Part shown: piece by piece, positions 5,234-7,752 of the stretch | Numbering within the stretch: the first letter of the stretch is position 1 | Layout of the letters: every line of letters begins with the position of its first letter | Assembly: GCA_001800085.1 (NCBI GenBank) | Contig: MGUS01000032.1 | Location: forward strand, 1-7,752 | Source of the DNA: Elusimicrobia bacterium RIFCSPLOWO2_01_FULL_60_11 | GTDB lineage: Bacteria; Elusimicrobiota; Elusimicrobia; 2-02-FULL-39-32 | Length of the DNA stretch: 7,752 nt | Reading direction: 5' to 3' | Notes under the pieces: generated by a model | What the model saw: the letters and a program-made list of their open reading frames with translations, nothing else | What the model was told of the DNA's origin: nothing | The model's database searches: none | Translations under genes and position numbers: made by a program

Positions 5234-6234
5234 AGAACGTATCGGTCATCGGCGCCACCGGCTATACCGGCGGCGAACTTTTAAGGTACCTGCTCCGGCA
5301 CCCCGGGGTGCGGGTGTCCCATGCCACGTCCGAACGGTCGGCGGGGCAGAAGGTGTCCGTCCTCCACACGGACCTGGCGGGCCGGCTGGACCTGACCCTG
5401 GTCAAGAATGACCCGGACAAGATCTCCAAGGACAGCGGCCTCGTTTTCCTCTGCCTGCCCCACGCGGAATCCGCAGCATGGGCCAAGAAGTACCTGGACC
5501 GGGGGGTCAAGGTCATCGACCTTTCCGCCGACTTGCGGCTGGCGAGCGTCAAATCCTACGAGAAGTGGTACAAGACAACGCACCCGCACCCTGAGCTGCT
5601 CAAGAAAGCGGTCTACGGCCTGCCGGAACTTTACAGGGCCAAGATCAAGGGCGCCAAGCTTGTGGCCAACCCCGGCTGCTACAGCACAACATCCATTCTG
5701 ACAGCTCTGCCTCTGGTCAAGAAGGGCTGGGCCAGGAAGGGAAGCATCGTCATCGACGCCAAGTCCGGAGTTTCCGGCGCGGGGAGGAAGATCGAATCGC
5801 GGTATCTTTTCTGCGAGGCGCATGAGAATTTTCTGGCCTATGCGGTCACCGGACACAGGCACCTGCCCGAGATCGAGCAGGAACTCGGGCAATCTGTTAC
5901 CTTCGTGCCTCACTTGCTGCCCGTGAACCGGGGCATTCTGGCCACGGTCTACGCCAAGCTTTCCAAAAAGATCTCCGCGAAGGAGCTTCACGCGGCCTAC
6001 GCTGAATTTTACAAAGGGGAGGCCTTCGTCAAGGTCCTGGATGAAGGCAAGTTCCCCGAGCTCAAATCGGTCCAGCACACGAACTACTGCCACATCGGTG
6101 TGGGGCTGGACCCCAAGGGAGACACGGCGGTCCTTGTGGGGGTGACGGACAACCTCGGCAAGGGCGCGGCGGGCCAGGCGCTGCAGAACATGAACCTGGT
6201 CTTGGGATTCAAGGAAGGAACGGGACTGGAATAA
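5230..6234 (+). CDS. argC: N-acetyl-gamma-glutamyl-phosphate reductase
   Basis: A 334-aa enzyme, the usual ArgC length. It reduces N-acetylglutamyl phosphate to N-acetylglutamate semialdehyde with NADPH in arginine biosynthesis. The N-terminus has the Rossmann nucleotide-binding loop G-A-T-G-Y-T-G-G (8-15). The catalytic cysteine is Cys150 in A-N-P-G-C-Y-S-T-T, followed by S-G-V-S-G-A-G-R. G-H-R-H-L-P-E-I (208-215) holds the active-site histidine region, and P-H-L-L-P-V-N-R-G-I-L-A-T the conserved substrate loop. The frame extends upstream into rsmI, but homology begins at the ATG at 5230, which overlaps the rsmI stop (ATGA). The nearest purine-rich site, AGGAGA, is about 30 nt away, so translation is probably coupled to rsmI. 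argJ follows after one small gene. Confidence 0.96.
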   Translation: MKNVSVIGATGYTGGELLRYLLRHPGVRVSHATSERSAGQKVSVLHTDLAGRLDLTLVKNDPDKISKDSGLVFLCLPHAESAAWAKKYLDRGVKVIDLSADLRLASVKSYEKWYKTTHPHPELLKKAVYGLPELYRAKIKGAKLVANPGCYSTTSILTALPLVKKGWARKGSIVIDAKSGVSGAGRKIESRYLFCEAHENFLAYAVTGHRHLPEIEQELGQSVTFVPHLLPVNRGILATVYAKLSKKISAKELHAAYAEFYKGEAFVKVLDEGKFPELKSVQHTNYCHIGVGLDPKGDTAVLVGVTDNLGKGAAGQALQNMNLVLGFKEGTGLE

Positions 6235-6243
6235 GAATGGAAC

Positions 6244-6252
6244 GGAAGGAGA
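6244..6252 (+). promoter_or_regulatory. Shine-Dalgarno site of the zinc-ribbon gene
   Basis: GGAAGGAGA lies 7 nt before the ATG at 6260. It is the strongest ribosome site in the arg unit, so this small gene may be translated more than its neighbours, which start by overlap or by TTG. Confidence 0.75.
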
Positions 6253-6259
6253 CATCAAC

Positions 6260-6493
6260 ATGGGAATCATCGAACTTTTCTGGAAGCTGCTTGGAAAAGA
6301 AGACACGGCTGGGAGCGGGAACGGCAATGGAAGCAAAAAGAACAGCGCGGGGGACCTGACTCTTTCCTGCGCGGAGTGCCGCAAGGACTTCACTTTCGAG
6401 AAGGGCGAGCAGGACTTCTTCAAGCAGAGGGGCCTGACACAGCCGAAGCGCTGCCCCACCTGCAGAGGCCGCAGCAAACGCCGCAGACGGTAA
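6260..6493 (+). CDS. Small zinc-ribbon protein
   Basis: A 77-aa protein in three parts. Residues 1-13 (MGIIELFWKLLGK) would form an amphipathic or membrane-touching helix. Residues 17-31 are a flexible Gly/Asn/Ser linker. Residues 35-70 are a zinc ribbon with two CxxC pairs, Cys37/Cys40 (C-A-E-C) and Cys65/Cys68 (C-P-T-C), around a D-F-T-F-E-K-G-E-Q-D-F-F core. The tail is very basic (RGRSKRRRR), suggesting nucleic-acid or ribosome contact. The ribbon matches the small uncharacterised zinc-ribbon family I recall as zf-trcl; its function is unknown. It lies 25 nt after argC and 4 nt before argJ on the same strand, with a strong Shine-Dalgarno, so it is surely expressed with them, but no arginine-specific role can be read from it. 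Confidence 0.85.
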   Translation: MGIIELFWKLLGKEDTAGSGNGNGSKKNSAGDLTLSCAECRKDFTFEKGEQDFFKQRGLTQPKRCPTCRGRSKRRRR

Positions 6494-6497
6494 ACCC

Positions 6498-7733
6498 TTG
6501 AACAACTTCCCTTCGGGCTTTCACGCCTGGGGACTGCATTCGGGCATCGGCAAGAACAAGCCGAAGCCGGACCTGGCTCTTTTTTATTCGGAGACGTCCT
6601 GCCGCGCGGCAGGAGTGTTCACCCGCAACCAGGTGAAGGCGGCCCCGGTCGTTCTTTCACAGGCGCGCGTCCGCTCGGGCCGCGCCAGGGCCGTCCTGAT
6701 AAATTCGGGCAACGCCAATGCCTGCACGGGAGCGCGGGGCATGAAGGACGCCGTGGAGAGCGCGGCTCTCGCGGCAAAGTGCCTGGGCGTTTCTTCCGCG
6801 GATGTTTTAGTGGCCTCGACCGGCGTCATAGGGCATTTCCTCCCCATGATGAAGATGAGAGCGGGAATTTGGCGGCTCTGCCGGGCTATGCGCGGCGCAA
6901 GGCCGGATCCTATGCGGGCCGCCCCTTCGCAGGGCTCAGGGACGGAGGAAGCGCCAGAGGCGCGGGCCGTCCGGGCCATGATGACCACGGACACGGTGCC
7001 CAAGTTCGAAGAGCGCTCTGTTCGAGCCGGCGGGAGGACCTATAAGATTTGGGGCTGCGTGAAGGGGGCGGGGATGATCCACCCCGACATGGCCACGATG
7101 CTCTCGGTGCTCCTCACGGACGCGCAGGTTCCCTCAGCGTTCCTGAAGGCGGCTTTGAAGCGCTCGGTGGATGAGAGTTTCAATTGCGCCTCGGTGGATG
7201 GCGACACCTCCACCAACGACAGCGTCTACCTCTTGGCCAACGGGGCTTCGGGAGCGGCGCTCTCGAGCGCGAAAGATTTAAAGGCATTCGAGGCGGCGCT
7301 ATCGGACCTGTGTCTGTCTTTAGCGCGGAGGATGGTGAGGGACGGTGAAGGCGCGACCAAACTTGTGGAAATCACGGTGACCGGCGCGCGCACGCCGGCG
7401 GACGCCAAGAAAGCGGCCGTCACGGTGGCCACTTCGCCCCTGGTGAAAACGGCTTTCTTCGGGAACGACGCCAACTGGGGCAGGATCTTCGCGGCGCTGG
7501 GCCGCTCGGGCGCCAAGCTTGCGCCGAACAAGATCAAGGTGGCTTTCGGGCCGCTTAAGGTCGCGGACAAAGGAGTCGGCCTCAACTTTTCCGAGAAGCG
7601 CGCGCTTGCGATATTGAAGAAAGATACCGTGCCGGTTTCCATCGATTTGGGAGTGGGCAAGGCGAGAGCTAAGGTTTTAACCTGCGATTTTTCGTTCGAT
7701 TACGTCAAGATAAACGCGGAATACAGGACTTAG
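6498..7733 (+). CDS. argJ: Glutamate N-acetyltransferase / amino-acid acetyltransferase ArgJ
   Basis: A 411-aa ArgJ, which recycles the acetyl group from N-acetylornithine to glutamate in arginine biosynthesis; some members also use acetyl-CoA. Motifs in order: S-C-R-A-A-G-V-F-T-R-N-Q-V-K-A-A-P-V, N-S-G-N-A-N-A-C-T-G, A-S-T-G-V-I-G, M-T-T-D-T (162-166), K-G-A-G-M-I-H-P-D-M-A-T-M-L with the self-cleavage nucleophile Thr200, V-D-G-D-T-S-T-N-D (233-241), F-F-G-N-D-A-N-W-G-R-I and the C-terminal Y-V-K-I-N-A-E-Y-R-T. The proprotein should cleave before Thr200 into alpha and beta chains. The TTG start lies 4 nt after the zinc-ribbon stop; no better start leaves the N-terminus complete, and the ribosome site is weak. 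Residues about 133-150 (Gly/Pro/Arg-rich) look like an insertion relative to the family. Confidence 0.95.
   Translation: MNNFPSGFHAWGLHSGIGKNKPKPDLALFYSETSCRAAGVFTRNQVKAAPVVLSQARVRSGRARAVLINSGNANACTGARGMKDAVESAALAAKCLGVSSADVLVASTGVIGHFLPMMKMRAGIWRLCRAMRGARPDPMRAAPSQGSGTEEAPEARAVRAMMTTDTVPKFEERSVRAGGRTYKIWGCVKGAGMIHPDMATMLSVLLTDAQVPSAFLKAALKRSVDESFNCASVDGDTSTNDSVYLLANGASGAALSSAKDLKAFEAALSDLCLSLARRMVRDGEGATKLVEITVTGARTPADAKKAAVTVATSPLVKTAFFGNDANWGRIFAALGRSGAKLAPNKIKVAFGPLKVADKGVGLNFSEKRALAILKKDTVPVSIDLGVGKARAKVLTCDFSFDYVKINAEYRT
6920..6935. repeat. 16-bp sequence repeated in rsmI (copy 2)
   Basis: This is an exact second copy of the 16-mer at 4549-4564. It lies inside the extra segment of argJ and continues into CTCAGGGACGG. 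The whole (CCCTTCG, then AGGGCTCAGGG) resembles short palindromic repeats of the REP kind, a resemblance judged from memory. Confidence 0.5.
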
Positions 7734-7752
7734 CTACCTCTCCCCCGTCCCC

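Noticed and set aside
5281..6477. Minus-strand open frame of 398 codons
   Set aside because: It is antisense to argC and the zinc-ribbon gene, both of which have firm motif support; no domain is visible in it.
6779..7045. Alternative plus-strand frame inside argJ, as a sign of two compensating frameshifts
   Set aside because: The argJ frame itself continues through the odd segment into M-T-T-D-T without a stop, and the other frame shows no ArgJ-like residues. An in-frame insertion explains it better.
1..7752. CRISPR array, tRNA, rRNA, insertion sequence or phage genes
   Set aside because: No regularly spaced repeats, cloverleaf sequence, transposase motif or phage structural gene was found on either strand. 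The possible Csx3-like protein alone is not evidence for a CRISPR locus here.

Overview
This 7.75 kb window is GC-rich bacterial DNA, densely coding, with short AT-rich islands only at the promoters. The gene families are bacterial: a VapBC module, IscU/ErpA-type Fe-S assembly genes, a GAF/HD-GYP regulator, RsmI, ArgC and ArgJ. No marker fixes the phylum. GTG and TTG starts, overlapping genes and two promoters lying almost on the start codon would suit an uncultured GC-rich lineage; I considered an Elusimicrobiota-like bacterium, but that is a guess.

Layout. (1) Left edge, minus strand, 1-455: a type II toxin-antitoxin pair. VapB (64 aa) precedes a PIN-domain VapC whose 3' end lies outside the window. 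A sigma70-type promoter with an inverted repeat around its -10 box lies upstream at 473-515. (2) A divergent intergenic region of about 200 bp (456-655) carries that promoter and, facing right, a near-consensus extended -10 promoter that appears to start transcription on the A of the iscU ATG. (3) 656-1711, plus strand: an Fe-S assembly cluster of an IscU scaffold, an ErpA/HesB-type A-type carrier, and a 79-aa protein that looks like a remote relative of the Csx3 fold. A perfect 20-bp palindrome lies between the last two. (4) About 1701-3263: an unrecognised protein of about 500 aa. A good signal-peptide-like sequence lies in frame upstream, but no ATG, GTG or TTG precedes it. (5) 3297-7733: a tight five-gene unit with overlaps or short gaps, coding for a membrane-anchored GAF/HD-GYP protein, RsmI, ArgC, a small zinc-ribbon protein and ArgJ. 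ArgC and ArgJ are arginine-biosynthesis enzymes that share the N-acetylated intermediates. RsmI methylates C1402 of 16S rRNA.

Most notable points. The HD-GYP domain keeps its GYP motif but has lost three expected metal ligands (HD to HG, HH to HQ, and the first Asp of the DAFDAM motif to Asn), so it is probably not an ordinary c-di-GMP phosphodiesterase. The Csx3-like protein stands in a housekeeping Fe-S operon with no CRISPR locus in view. The exported protein has no conventional start codon. ArgJ carries an extra low-complexity segment of roughly 15-18 residues, and its DNA shares a 16-mer with the 5' end of rsmI. No CRISPR array, tRNA, rRNA, insertion sequence or prophage gene was seen. 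The window is mostly ordinary chromosome, and I do not claim a complete new system.
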